From Phycicoccus avicenniae_A (GTDB lineage Bacteria > Actinomycetota > Actinomycetes > Actinomycetales > Dermatophilaceae): a DNA stretch of 64,000 nucleotides. The position numbers and the translations under genes were made by a program. Each line of letters begins with the position of its first letter. The first letter of the stretch is position 1. Of this stretch, positions 1 to 8,467 are shown piece by piece. The DNA lies in assembly GCF_050496545.1 (NCBI RefSeq), contig NZ_JBNVZV010000008.1, positions 100,661-164,660 of the forward strand, given 5' to 3'. Under the pieces are notes generated by a model. The model worked only from the letters and a program-made list of their open reading frames with translations. It was not told the DNA's origin and ran no database searches.

Positions 1-1383
1 GTCGCGATCATCTCGGCCAACGACCCGGTCGCCTTCTCGTGTGTCTTCGGCATCAGCCGGGCCGGCGCCGTGTGGTGCCCGGTCAACCCGCGCAACGTCG
101 CCGCCGAGAACCGCGAGCTGCTCGCGCTCTTCGACTGCACGCTCGTGCTCTTCCAGTCCGGCTTCGCCCCGCTGGTGGAGCAGATCCGTGATGACCTGCC
201 GCTCGTGCACACCTGGGTCTGCCTCGACGACTCGGTCGAGGGAGCGCTCGGGTTCGAGGAGTTCCTCGCCCCCGCCGAGGAGGACGTCATCGACCGTCAC
301 CCCATCGACGACGTCGCGATGATCGTCGGCACCGGTGGCACGACCGGCCGGCCCAAGGGCGTCGTCCTCACCGGCACCAACCTCGAGACGATGACCGCGC
401 TCACCCTCATGAGCTACCCGTTCCCCGATGACGGCCGCCCGGTCTACCTCGCCCTGGCGCCGCTCACCCACGCCGCCGGCGTGCTCTGCTTCCCGGTGCT
501 GAGCCTCGGTGGCGAGGTGGTCGTCATGCGCTCCCCCGACGTCGGCCGGTTCGTCGGGCTCATCGAGGAGCACCAGGTCACCCACACGTTCCTCCCGCCG
601 ACGGTCATCTACGCCGTGCTCGGGCACCCGGCGCTCGACACGACGGATCTCTCGTCGCTGCAGTGCTTCTGGTACGGCGCGGCCCCGATGTCGGTGTCCC
701 GGCTCGAGGAGGCGCTGACCCGCATCGGGCCGGTCATGGGCCAGCTCTTCGGGCAGACCGAGGCGCCGATGATGATCTCGACGCTCTCCCCCGCCCAGCA
801 CTTCACGGCCGACGGCGAGGTGGCACGGTCGCGGCTGGCCTCGGCGGGGCGGCCGACGCCGCTCGTCACCGTGGCGGTGATGGGCCCGATGGGAACCGTT
901 CTGCCGCAGGGCGAGCGCGGCGAGATCGTCGTGCGCGGCTCGCTCGTCACGCCCGGGTACCACAAGAACCCGGAGGCGACGGCCGAGGCATCGGCGCACG
1001 GCTGGCACCACACCGGCGACATCGGCTACCTCGACGAGGACGGCTACCTGTTCATCGTCGACCGGGCCAAGGACATGATCATCAGCGGCGGCTTCAACGT
1101 GTACTCCACGGAGGTCGAGCAGGCCCTGCTGGCGCATCCCGACGTGCGGGACTGTGCCGTCATCGGACTCCCCGACGAGCACTGGGGCGAGCGGGTCGTG
1201 GCCGTGGTCCAGCCGCACGAGGGCCGCTCCCCCGATCCCGCCGAGGTGGTCGCCTTCGTCAAGGAGCGGATCGGCTCGGTCAAGGCGCCAAAGCAGGTCG
1301 AGGTCTGGCCCGACCTGCCCCGCTCCACCGTCGGCAAGGTCCTCAAGACGGACATCAAGGACACCCTGCGCGACGGCAGCTGA
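1..1383 (+). CDS. Acyl-CoA synthetase, AMP-binding family (5' truncated by window edge)
   Basis: The reading frame is open from base 1, so the N-terminus lies outside the window; 460 residues remain. It belongs to the adenylate-forming (ANL) superfamily, which activates a carboxylic acid with ATP and transfers it to CoA. The phosphate-binding loop GTGGTTGRPKG is near visible residue 110. The hinge region GWHHTGDIGYLDEDGY is near 335, followed by the DRAKDMIISGGFNVYSTEVE core motif of the C-terminal domain. The C-terminal catalytic lysine is in STVGKV (Lys446 of the visible part). The pattern resembles fatty-acyl or long-chain CoA ligases, but the substrate cannot be read from sequence. Its upstream operon partners are not visible. 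Confidence 0.88.
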   Translation, partial: VAIISANDPVAFSCVFGISRAGAVWCPVNPRNVAAENRELLALFDCTLVLFQSGFAPLVEQIRDDLPLVHTWVCLDDSVEGALGFEEFLAPAEEDVIDRHPIDDVAMIVGTGGTTGRPKGVVLTGTNLETMTALTLMSYPFPDDGRPVYLALAPLTHAAGVLCFPVLSLGGEVVVMRSPDVGRFVGLIEEHQVTHTFLPPTVIYAVLGHPALDTTDLSSLQCFWYGAAPMSVSRLEEALTRIGPVMGQLFGQTEAPMMISTLSPAQHFTADGEVARSRLASAGRPTPLVTVAVMGPMGTVLPQGERGEIVVRGSLVTPGYHKNPEATAEASAHGWHHTGDIGYLDEDGYLFIVDRAKDMIISGGFNVYSTEVEQALLAHPDVRDCAVIGLPDEHWGERVVAVVQPHEGRSPDPAEVVAFVKERIGSVKAPKQVEVWPDLPRSTVGKVLKTDIKDTLRDGS

Positions 1384-1406
1384 GCGGGGCGGGGCTCTAG
1401 CGTGGC

Positions 1407-1694
1407 GTGATGATGTTCAGTCGAGACCTCCGTGACCGGGTGGCCTGCGGTGAGGTGACGGTGTCGATCCGGCTCTGGAGCAGGCCGCAGGTCAAGGTCG
1501 GCGGTCGCTACCGGACGGCCGGCGTGGTCATCGAGATCGACTCCCTCGAAGTATTGCCCTTCTCCGCCGTCACCGCTGAGGACGTGGCCGCATCAGGTGA
1601 GGATGACCTCGAGACCCTCCGCGACCGGGCGGCCCACGCCGGCCCCATCGGCGACGACACCCTCGTCCACCGCGTCGAGTTCCATGTCGTGTAG
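1407..1694 (+). CDS. Small PUA/ASCH-like domain protein
   Basis: A 95-residue protein read from GTG at 1407, followed directly by two ATG codons that could also serve as starts. It lies 23 bases after the acyl-CoA synthetase. The arrangement of a short basic strand (SIRLWSRPQVKVGGRY), then GVVIEIDSLEVLPFSAVTAEDV and an acidic helix, resembles ASCH/PUA-like folds that bind RNA or modified bases. That assignment rests on pattern memory and is tentative. There is no signal peptide or membrane segment. It may be cotranscribed with the gene upstream but shows no functional link to it. Confidence 0.55.
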   Translation: MMMFSRDLRDRVACGEVTVSIRLWSRPQVKVGGRYRTAGVVIEIDSLEVLPFSAVTAEDVAASGEDDLETLRDRAAHAGPIGDDTLVHRVEFHVV

Positions 1695-1746
1695 CCGCTG
1701 CGCGGCGAGGAGGGCTGGGGAAGAACTTACGAAGCCGGGTCCGGCG

Positions 1747-2085
1747 TCAGAGGTCCAGCAGCAGCGCGAGCGTCTCGCGGACTTCGCCCAAAACCACCGG
1801 GCCGACGTTGCCGGCCCGGCTGTGGATGCGCGCGGTCGCCACGGACCGCACGCGCTGGCACTGAGCCGCGGAGGGCGCCGTGAGGCCGTTGGCGTCGTCG
1901 GGGGCGATCACCACCTCCGTCCCGCTCGAACGGATGGTGCGTGTCAACGGCACGACCTGCACGACATTCGGCGCGCCGCGCAGGACACGCCCCGCGGTGG
2001 TCACGATGGCGGGACGGCGCAGGCCGGCCTCGCTGCTGGCTGGAGCACCGAGGTTCAGCGCGACGATGTCACCCGGCGTCAGCAT
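1747..2085 (-). CDS. MazF/PemK-family toxin (endoribonuclease)
   Basis: A 112-residue protein. The N-terminal pattern MLTPGDIVALNLG, then RRPAIVTTAGR, a hydrophobic VVQVVPLTRTIR strand and a C-terminal VLGEVRETLALLL helix match the MazF/PemK fold. Members of this family cut mRNA at short sequences unless bound by their antitoxin. The ATG at 2085 was chosen because it sits inside the end of the upstream antitoxin gene, a 17-base overlap that suggests translational coupling. The MazF identity is by pattern; cleavage specificity is unknown. Confidence 0.8.
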   Translation of the reverse strand: MLTPGDIVALNLGAPASSEAGLRRPAIVTTAGRVLRGAPNVVQVVPLTRTIRSSGTEVVIAPDDANGLTAPSAAQCQRVRSVATARIHSRAGNVGPVVLGEVRETLALLLDL

Positions 2086-2266
2086 CGAGCCAAGCGGTCT
2101 CGTCCTCGGTGAGCTCGTCGGCGAGGTCGTGGCCCATGGCGTCCTGGCGCAACGCCCGGAGAGCGCTGCGGACGGTCGCATCGATCGACTCGTGCCGTTC
2201 CGCTGCCAGGCGGCTGACCCGGGCGTGCGTGTCCCGGCTGACGCGGATCGTCGTGGTCTCGGGCAT
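2069..2266 (-). CDS. Ribbon-helix-helix antitoxin of the MazF-like toxin
   Basis: A 65-residue protein. The N-terminal half (TTTIRVSRDTHARVSRLAAE then SIDATVRSALRAL) has the strand-helix-helix layout of RHH DNA-binding antitoxins. The acidic tail (DELTEDETAWLDADAG) is the type of segment that wraps the toxin. The start at ATG 2266 was chosen over an upstream in-frame ATG at 2428 because RHH proteins begin just before the DNA-contacting strand and because a TACCGT -10 box ends 6 bases upstream. It is the first gene of the pair and probably represses its own promoter. Confidence 0.75.
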   Translation of the reverse strand: MPETTTIRVSRDTHARVSRLAAERHESIDATVRSALRALRQDAMGHDLADELTEDETAWLDADAG

Positions 2267-2272
2267 ACCCCC

Positions 2273-2278
2273 ACGGTA
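2273..2278 (-). promoter_or_regulatory. Putative -10 box (TACCGT) of the toxin-antitoxin operon
   Basis: On the minus strand TACCGT is followed by six bases and then the antitoxin ATG. This TANNNT-N6-start spacing is typical of leaderless actinobacterial transcripts. No convincing -35 hexamer is visible. Confidence 0.4.
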
Positions 2279-2430
2279 CGACGTGCTGAGCGGACGGGGC
2301 TCAGCAGGAACGGGCCGCCCCCGACTGCAGGATGCGTGGCCCGCGCTGCGGGTGGGTAGGACCGCCGAAATGCCGTCCGGCGAGGCGAAAGCGTCTCGCG
2401 GCCTCGTCCAACATCCCCGGGAGTACATCC

Positions 2431-3627
2431 GTGCCCACTGCTGTCCGGCCTCGTGCCCTCTCCCGCGCGCTCGTCAGGCGGCCGGAACGGGTCCGCACGG
2501 TGGCGGTGGTGCCCGGTGGTCATGCGTACTCCCGGACGGTCATGCCCGTCGAGGCAGGGTTCGCCGCGTTGGCCGACCCTCATCCGGACCACGACGGTCA
2601 GGCGGCCGGAGCGCGCTGGTGGCCGCCGCGGATGCTCACCCCCGGATGGGTGGCGCGCTCCGCCTTCGACCTCATGCACGTCCACTTCGGTGTGGAGCAG
2701 GTGCCGCTGTCCACCCTCGAGCAGACGGTCCGCGCCCTGCGGGAGACGGGGCGACCGCTCGTGCAGACCATCCACGACCTGGAGAACCCCCACCTGCACC
2801 GCCAGGCCGGCCACGAGGAGCGGCTGTCCGTCCTGGTCGCGGCTGCCGACGTGGTGCTGACCCTGACCCCCGGCGCCGCGGCCGAGATCGAACGGCGCTG
2901 GGACAGAACGGCCGTCGTCGTGCCGCATCCGCACCTCGTCCCGCTGCCCCGGATGCGGAGGACACGTGCCGCGCGGACGGCGGCCGCTCCCGCGACGCGC
3001 CCGGTCATTGGGACGACGTTGAAGGACCTCCGTGCCGGCACGGATGCCGCCGGCCTGCTGCCTGCGCTCCGTCACCTGGCGCGGTCGATGCCCGAGGCCG
3101 ACGTCTGCGTGTGGCTGCACGAGCGGACCTGGCACGAACCGCCGGACAACCGGGCCCGTCGGACGTGCCGCGCCCTGGCCGAGGCCGCTGCCGACGGCGT
3201 CCGGCTCGTCATCCACCCGCCCATGGACGACGACACCCTCTGGTCGCACCTGGCCTCGCTCGACGTGGCCGTCCTGCCCTACCGGCACGGGACGCACTCG
3301 GGATGGCTGGAGGCGTGCCACGACCTCGGCACGAGCGTGGTCGCGCCGGACGTCGGGCACATCGTCGACCAGGGCCCGGACGGCGTGTACCGGTGGCGCC
3401 CCGACGGTGCTGACGAGTCGTCCTTGCTCGACGCCGTCGAGGATGCGCTCAGGCTGCGCGCCACGGGTCTTCCCGGTGCCGACGCCGACGCCCGCGCTCG
3501 GCAGGTGACGGAGGTGCGCGATGTGCACGCGCGGGTGTACGCCGCGCTCCTCGCGCCAGGGGCCGTAGGGCGGTCGACGGAGTCGGTGGCCTCCACCGGT
3601 CGCCAGCGCGAGGCGGCAGCGCGATGA
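2431..3627 (+). CDS. GT-B fold glycosyltransferase (GT4-like), first of three
   Basis: A 398-residue protein from GTG 2431, chosen because GGGAG lies eight bases upstream; an in-frame ATG at 2332 has no such site. The GT-B layout is visible: an N-terminal Rossmann half with FDLMHVHFGVEQ and VQTIHDLENPH, a linker strand VVLTLTPGAAAEIERRW and VVVPHPH, then a C-terminal half with DVAVLPYRHGTHSGWLEA and TSVVAPDVGHI. The last pattern is where GT4 enzymes bind the nucleotide-sugar donor. It lacks signal peptide and membrane segments, so it is cytosolic. Its stop overlaps the next gene by four bases (ATGA). Donor and acceptor are unknown. Confidence 0.75.
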   Translation: MPTAVRPRALSRALVRRPERVRTVAVVPGGHAYSRTVMPVEAGFAALADPHPDHDGQAAGARWWPPRMLTPGWVARSAFDLMHVHFGVEQVPLSTLEQTVRALRETGRPLVQTIHDLENPHLHRQAGHEERLSVLVAAADVVLTLTPGAAAEIERRWDRTAVVVPHPHLVPLPRMRRTRAARTAAAPATRPVIGTTLKDLRAGTDAAGLLPALRHLARSMPEADVCVWLHERTWHEPPDNRARRTCRALAEAAADGVRLVIHPPMDDDTLWSHLASLDVAVLPYRHGTHSGWLEACHDLGTSVVAPDVGHIVDQGPDGVYRWRPDGADESSLLDAVEDALRLRATGLPGADADARARQVTEVRDVHARVYAALLAPGAVGRSTESVASTGRQREAAAR

Positions 3628-4667
3628 GCGAGGCGATCGGGCCCCAGCCCGACGACCTGCCGGTGCACTGGCTGCCCGGTCCGGAACGGCACGGGGTCAC
3701 CCTGCTGGCCCGGCAGGTGGCTGTCGCAGCCGGCGCCCCGATCGTCCGGGGACAGGAGGTGCCGGGTTGGCTCCACGGCCGCCCGGTCCACCTGCACTTC
3801 TCCACCGGCCTCTTCCACTCCCCGGAGGCGGCTCGGGACGTCGTGGACGCGTGGGCGGCCCGGACGCGTCTGAGCCTCACCCTGCACGACGTCCCGCAGC
3901 CGGCCGAGGGGCCGCGGTGGGGTCGTCGGTCGGCGGTCTACTGCCACGTGGTGGCGCGGTCGTCCGCCTGGGCGGTCAACAGCCGCTGGGAGGCGACCCT
4001 GGCCGCGGCGGCCATGCCCCGGGCGTCCCGCGACCCGGAGGTCATCCCGCTCCCCGTGGTGCCGGGGCCTCGGTCGACCGGACCGACGCGAGCCGTGGGC
4101 GCGGGCTCGGCCGTCCTGCCGACCCCGGCGCCACGCCGTGCCCCGGACGGGTGGATCGGTGTGGTCGGCTGGGTCTACCCCGACAAGGGCCACGAGGAGG
4201 CCATCGAGCTGGCGCTGGCCATGCGTTCTGAAGGACGCGCCCTCGGCGTCGCCGCCCTCGGTGGGGTGGCGGCCGGGCACGACGGGCTCGCGGACGAGCT
4301 GGCGCGCCTGGCCGGCAGTCTCGGGGTCGAGTGGCACGTCACCGGGTACCTCGACGACGACGCCCTGGCGCGGGCGATGCACGAGGTCACGGTGCCGGTG
4401 GCGGCCCACCGCCATCCCTCGGCGTCCGGGTCGGTCAACAGCTGGGTGGCCGCGGGCCGGCGACCGCTCCTGCGAGAGCACCCGTCCACGGTCGAGCTCG
4501 ACGACCTCCGTCCGGGCGCCTACCGCGTCCGTGGTCTGGACGCCTGGCCCGCCGAGGTGGCCCTGGCGCTGGACGACCCCGCGCGGACCTGGCTGTCCCC
4601 CGGCTACCGGCCGCCCCACACGCTGGACGACGTGGTGCAGGCCTACCGCTCCTGGTGGGCGCTGTGA
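3624..4667 (+). CDS. GT-B fold glycosyltransferase-like protein, second of three
   Basis: A 347-residue protein that starts in a four-base ATGA overlap with the preceding glycosyltransferase and ends in a GTGA overlap with the next. Visible elements are VHLHFSTGLFHSPEAA and LSLTLHDVPQ in the N-terminal half, then IGVVGWVYPDKGHEEAIELAL and VPVAAHRHPSASGSVNSWVAAGRRPLL in the C-terminal half. These mirror elements of the first enzyme and suggest an ancient duplication (inference). The usual C-terminal glutamate motif of GT4 enzymes is not obvious, so donor use is uncertain. Tight coupling suggests the three enzymes act on one product. Confidence 0.65.
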   Translation: MSEAIGPQPDDLPVHWLPGPERHGVTLLARQVAVAAGAPIVRGQEVPGWLHGRPVHLHFSTGLFHSPEAARDVVDAWAARTRLSLTLHDVPQPAEGPRWGRRSAVYCHVVARSSAWAVNSRWEATLAAAAMPRASRDPEVIPLPVVPGPRSTGPTRAVGAGSAVLPTPAPRRAPDGWIGVVGWVYPDKGHEEAIELALAMRSEGRALGVAALGGVAAGHDGLADELARLAGSLGVEWHVTGYLDDDALARAMHEVTVPVAAHRHPSASGSVNSWVAAGRRPLLREHPSTVELDDLRPGAYRVRGLDAWPAEVALALDDPARTWLSPGYRPPHTLDDVVQAYRSWWAL

Positions 4668-6058
4668 GTCCGCGGCCCCCGTGGGGCGCGCCCGTGCCGG
4701 CCAACCGCTGGGACCTGGTCGAGGGGCAGGACGCGCCGGTCCGCACCGTCGGTGTCGTGGTCCTCCACTACCGCCAGCAGCGTCAGCTCGAGCGCACCCT
4801 CCAGGCGCTCGCCCGGCAGGACTACCCCTCGGAGGCGATCGAGGTGGTCGTCACCGACGACGGCACCGACCCGCCCCCGAGCGTCCCCGACGGTGTGGGC
4901 CTGGTGACCCAGGAGGACCGCGGCTTCCGGGCTGCCGCCGCGCGCAACGCCGGTGCTCGGCGAACCCGAGCAGACGTGCTCGTCTTCCTCGACGCCGACT
5001 CCACGCCCGAGCCGTCGTTCCTCCGTGCCGTCACGCGGCTCCCCCGGTTGCTGCCGGAGGCCGTCGTCGTCGGCCGGCGACGGCACGCCGACCTCGCGAC
5101 CGTCCCGGTGGACGCGCCCATCGAGACCTCTGGGCCCGAGCACGAGCTGACCGAGCCGGCCTGGCTGCGGGAGGCGTACGCCGGCTCGTCCGACCTGCTC
5201 CACGCCGACGCGCTCTCGTTCCGCCACGTGATCGGTGCGGCGATGGCGTGCAGCCGATGGTGGTTCGACCACGTCGGTGGCTTCGACGAGGGGTTCACGA
5301 CCTACGGCGGCGAGGACTGGGAGTGGGCCGCGCGCGCGTGGGAGGCCGGGGGCCTGCTGGCCCATGCCGCCGACGCGACCGTCTGGCACGACGGGCCCGA
5401 CGCGGGCGCGGAGCCCCGGACCTGGGGTATCGAGGGCGCCGGCCACGCGAAGGACCTGGAGTCGCTCGCCGTCGCCGCTCGCGTCGGCGTTCCCGGAGTC
5501 ACGACCCGTGCCCTCGACCTGGGCGCGGACGACGTGGTGGTGACGGTGTCACCCCGGTTCGACCTCGCGGGCCTCGTCATCACGCTCGACCCTCTCCTCC
5601 AGGCCGCTCCGACCGCGCGACTGCTCCTGGGTGGTCGCCACGCCGCGCTGCTGCCCGACGAGCACCGGGTGCGTCGTCGTCCCGACGCGGACGTCGACGA
5701 CGTCCCCGACATGACGCTGCTGGACGCGGCGGGGCGTTTCCGGCGCCACGTCCACGTCCATGCGCCGGCCCACGCCACCCCCGCGACCTGGCACCGACTG
5801 CTCGCCGACGTGGACCGCGCCGACGCCCCCGCACGGGTGGCCGTCGAGCACGACGGCCGGCCGCTCCTCGAGGTCCGGTCGTTGCGCGCGCTGCGCCGGG
5901 CCTCGTTGTGGGACAGGCCGAGCCTCGCTACGCCGCACACCGTGTCCGCCGCAGCGGCGGACGTCACGCCCACCGGTTCCGGCGTAGCGGGTCTTCTGCT
6001 GAAGGCCGGGATCGCAGGACCAGAGGGGCCGGGTCGGTCGCGCGGTCAGAACGCGTAG
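4664..6058 (+). CDS. Family 2 glycosyltransferase (GT-A fold) with C-terminal extension, third of three
   Basis: A 464-residue protein. GTG 4664 overlaps the TGA of the previous gene (GTGA). The GT-A catalytic domain spans about residues 25-290: TVGVVVLHYRQQRQLERTL, the donor-site strand VVVTDDGTDPPP, RGFRAAAARNAGARR, the metal-binding FLDADSTPEPSF, and the acceptor-side motif HVGGFDEGFTTYGGEDWEW. After this comes roughly 170 residues with no recognised domain. The 3' end overlaps the end of the convergent sulfotransferase-like gene by 13 bases. Role inferred: sugar addition to a surface or secreted glycan. Confidence 0.82.
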   Translation: MSPRPPWGAPVPANRWDLVEGQDAPVRTVGVVVLHYRQQRQLERTLQALARQDYPSEAIEVVVTDDGTDPPPSVPDGVGLVTQEDRGFRAAAARNAGARRTRADVLVFLDADSTPEPSFLRAVTRLPRLLPEAVVVGRRRHADLATVPVDAPIETSGPEHELTEPAWLREAYAGSSDLLHADALSFRHVIGAAMACSRWWFDHVGGFDEGFTTYGGEDWEWAARAWEAGGLLAHAADATVWHDGPDAGAEPRTWGIEGAGHAKDLESLAVAARVGVPGVTTRALDLGADDVVVTVSPRFDLAGLVITLDPLLQAAPTARLLLGGRHAALLPDEHRVRRRPDADVDDVPDMTLLDAAGRFRRHVHVHAPAHATPATWHRLLADVDRADAPARVAVEHDGRPLLEVRSLRALRRASLWDRPSLATPHTVSAAAADVTPTGSGVAGLLLKAGIAGPEGPGRSRGQNA

Positions 6059-6672
6059 CGGAACCGCTCGAGGTCCGCGGCGTGGGCGGTCTCCACGAGG
6101 GCGCGGCTGGCGGCGTCGTACGCACGCCAGTAGGCACGCTCGCGGTCGGTGACGTTGGTGGGCGCGACGGTGAGCTCGATGCCGAGGAGACCGCGGATGT
6201 CGTGCTCGAGGTGCTCCATGCGGAGCACGACATCGGCTTCGTCGACGTGGCCGCGGTTGATGCGACGCTCGCCGGGGCCGTCGATGGCCAGCGCCAGCCA
6301 CTGGTCGAACTCGAGCGTCACGGCGTCCACGATGCGCCCGACCGCCCCGGGGGTGGCGTACACCCAGGAGTCCGGCTGTCTCAGCTCGTGCACCCAGCGA
6401 CGGCGGCTGCGTTCGTACTCGGCGACGTAGAAGTCGAACGGGTTACGCGTCGTCGTCACCACGCGCAGCCCGTGGTCCGACGCCAGGAATCCACCGCTCA
6501 ACAGCTGAGCAGCCGTCGCGTGCTTGACGTCGATGCCGTCGACCCGTGCCTCGTCGGCGGCGGGAACCTCGACGACACCACCGCGGTCGAGCAGAGCCGC
6601 GCGCAGCGCCGTGCTCGCCGTGCCGGGTGCGGCCGTGAACAGAAGCCCGGCCCCTTGGTCCAGCAACGCCAT
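6046..6672 (-). CDS. Sulfotransferase-family protein
   Basis: A 208-residue protein from ATG 6672; an upstream in-frame extension is rich in Arg/Cys and looks non-coding. LLFTAAPGTASTALRAALL near residue 10 fits the 5'-phosphosulfate loop of PAPS-dependent sulfotransferases. TTTRNPFDFYVAEYERS near residue 75 fits the 3'-phosphate-binding R-x-P...S motif. The C-terminus (AYWRAYDAASRALVE ... ADLERFRYAF) has the family ending. It converges on three glycosyltransferases and may sulfate their product (inference). The loop lacks the usual basic residue before the Thr/Ser pair, so activity is not certain. Confidence 0.65.
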   Translation of the reverse strand: MALLDQGAGLLFTAAPGTASTALRAALLDRGGVVEVPAADEARVDGIDVKHATAAQLLSGGFLASDHGLRVVTTTRNPFDFYVAEYERSRRRWVHELRQPDSWVYATPGAVGRIVDAVTLEFDQWLALAIDGPGERRINRGHVDEADVVLRMEHLEHDIRGLLGIELTVAPTNVTDRERAYWRAYDAASRALVETAHAADLERFRYAF

Positions 6673-6973
6673 CAGAGGATCCTGTCGACGAGAGGCATAG
6701 CAAGTAGCGCGGCGCAGAACGCAGGTGTCATGAGAGGAGTCTCGGCGACGGGCTCGTCGCGTCGCGTGATCGGTGCACGAAGATCGGAGCCACGGACAGC
6801 ATCTGAGGACCGCAGTGGAGCCGAGCGCCCAGGCACGTCGCGCCCACGGGTCCACGCCGCTCAGGTCGTGTTCGTGCGGATGCCGTGACCGACGCCCCAG
6901 CGGCCGTGCGACTCCGGCCCCGACGCCGCTGAGGTCGTCGTCGGTCACCTTCCCGATGAGCTCCCGGCGCCCC
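6673..6973. other. Non-coding gap of about 300 bases
   Basis: This gap lies between the start of the sulfotransferase-like gene and the 3' end of the DinB-type gene, both on the minus strand. It should hold the sulfotransferase promoter and the terminator of the next gene. I see no convincing hairpin, -35/-10 pair or small gene. Frames crossing it have Arg/Cys/His-rich translations unlike the neighbouring proteins. Confidence 0.5.
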
Positions 6974-7759
6974 TCAGTACCCGGGGAAGACCCTGCGCAG
7001 CTGCTCGAGCGTGACGGCTCCCGACACCGCGACGTCCGCAGGGGTGTGCGCCGCGGTCAGCCGGCCCGAGAGCAGGCGGGCGACGGCGTCGGCAGACCCC
7101 TCGAACCGGGCGTCCGTCCCGCCACCGCTCGGCACGAGCGTCACCGAGTCGTCGATCGCGAGGTCGTGTCCGAGCGGGACGAGGTCGATGCGCACAGGAC
7201 CGGCCACCTGGTCCGCCTTCGCGGTGAAACCGAGCATGAACCCCAGCCCAGCGGCAAGGTGCTCGACGAGCAGGGCCGCGGTGGCATCGTCGATCGTCGC
7301 GGCCGCGTCGGTCCCGACGCGCACGTCCCAGGAGTGCTGCGCGGCCTCGTTGAGACGCATGCCGAGGTAGTCGCCGACCGGCAACGGAGCGGGCAGGAAG
7401 CCGAGGTCGACCCGGAGCCCCGCGCGCTGTGCGGGCGTCAGCCCTTCGACGGCCTCGACGAGCGCGGCGTCGGATGCGAGGAAGCCATCGGCCTGGGCGC
7501 GCGGGCTCAGGGCGTTCCAGCGGTCCCAGACCGACTGGTTGAACCCCTCGGGCACCGGGTCGCCGGTGAGGGCGGCGCGCAGAGTCGCGAGACCGATCTC
7601 GGCGCCGCTGCCGAGGTGTGAGAGCACCTGCGCGACGGGCCACTCGCTCGCACCCGATGGGGCGCGGAGCTGGTCGTCGTCCAATCTGCGGACGACCGAG
7701 GCGAGGTCGTCGTGGGTGGCTCGTAGGGCGGCGACGGTGGCATCAGGGGTCGGCGTCAT
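6974..7759 (-). CDS. Mycothiol-dependent maleylpyruvate isomerase N-terminal (DinB) family protein
   Basis: A 261-residue protein. The N-terminal four-helix DinB/MDMPI domain is recognisable from TPDATVAALRATHDDLASVV, the ASEWPVAQVLSHLGSGAEI segment carrying the first metal-ligand histidine, and NEAAQHSWDVRVG around residue 140 carrying the Glu and second His. Family members are metal- and mycothiol-dependent S-transferases or isomerases in actinobacteria. The C-terminal part is a small alpha/beta domain often attached to this fold (GSADAVARLLSGRLT, then VSGAVTLEQLRRVFPGY). The substrate is unknown. It stands alone, 44 bases after the methyltransferase on the same strand. Confidence 0.8.
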   Translation of the reverse strand: MTPTPDATVAALRATHDDLASVVRRLDDDQLRAPSGASEWPVAQVLSHLGSGAEIGLATLRAALTGDPVPEGFNQSVWDRWNALSPRAQADGFLASDAALVEAVEGLTPAQRAGLRVDLGFLPAPLPVGDYLGMRLNEAAQHSWDVRVGTDAAATIDDATAALLVEHLAAGLGFMLGFTAKADQVAGPVRIDLVPLGHDLAIDDSVTLVPSGGGTDARFEGSADAVARLLSGRLTAAHTPADVAVSGAVTLEQLRRVFPGY

Positions 7760-7803
7760 GGGACTCGCAACCCGGTGGCTGTCACGGATGTTCCCGACGA
7801 GGG

Positions 7804-8457
7804 TCAGGCGGGGCGGCGGGCGAGGACGAAGACCTGGCCTTCGCGCTCACGGCCGAGCGGTTCGCGGACCAGGCGGGCGACGCGCTCGAGGCCGGCGCCG
7901 CGCAACAGGGTGAGGAGCTCGCGCGGGCCGCGGTGCCAGCGGAGCAGGTCGACCTCGTAGCCGCGCTCGCGCAGGCGCGCGCCGACGTCGTGCGTGCCCT
8001 CCCCCTTCTGCGACGCGACGAGCACGTAACCACCGGGCCGCAGCACCCGTGCCGCCTCCCCCAGCGCCACCGCCGCGTCAGCGTCCGGCAGGTGGATCAG
8101 GCTGTACCAGAACATGACTCCGTCAAAGGATGCGTCCTCGAACGGCAGGTCGGTGATCGACGCCTCGCGCACGTCGAGGTCCGGGTGGTCGCGTCGGGCC
8201 ATCGCGAGCATCCCGGGCGAGAGGTCGACGCCGACGACCGAGCATCCGCGGTCCGTGAGGAAGCGGCCCATCCGGCCGGTGCCGCAGCCGGCGTCGAGGA
8301 CGAGGGTGCCTCCCCCAGCCATGACGCAGCCGACGAAGTGGTCGACCATCGCGAGGTCGACCGGCGCCTCGGCCTCGGTGGCGGGGAAGGTCGACGCGTA
8401 GTCCTCGGCAATCGTGTCGTAGGCGGTGCGGACCTCGTCGCGGCTGCCGCCCTTCAC
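7804..8457 (-). CDS. Class I SAM-dependent methyltransferase
   Basis: A 217-residue protein read from GTG 8457, chosen because GAGG precedes it by eight bases; GTG 8463 and ATG 8499 are alternatives. AYDTIAEDYASTF is the common leader helix. VLDAGCGTGRMGRFL is SAM motif I, VVGVDLSPGMLAMAR motif II, and MFWYSLIHLPD then ARVLRPGGYVLVASQ the later core strands. The likely start sits ten bases after the end of dxs, so the two may form an operon, though no shared pathway is evident. The methyl acceptor is unknown. Confidence 0.8.
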   Translation of the reverse strand: MKGGSRDEVRTAYDTIAEDYASTFPATEAEAPVDLAMVDHFVGCVMAGGGTLVLDAGCGTGRMGRFLTDRGCSVVGVDLSPGMLAMARRDHPDLDVREASITDLPFEDASFDGVMFWYSLIHLPDADAAVALGEAARVLRPGGYVLVASQKGEGTHDVGARLRERGYEVDLLRWHRGPRELLTLLRGAGLERVARLVREPLGREREGQVFVLARRPA

Positions 8458-8467
8458 GGACACGACC

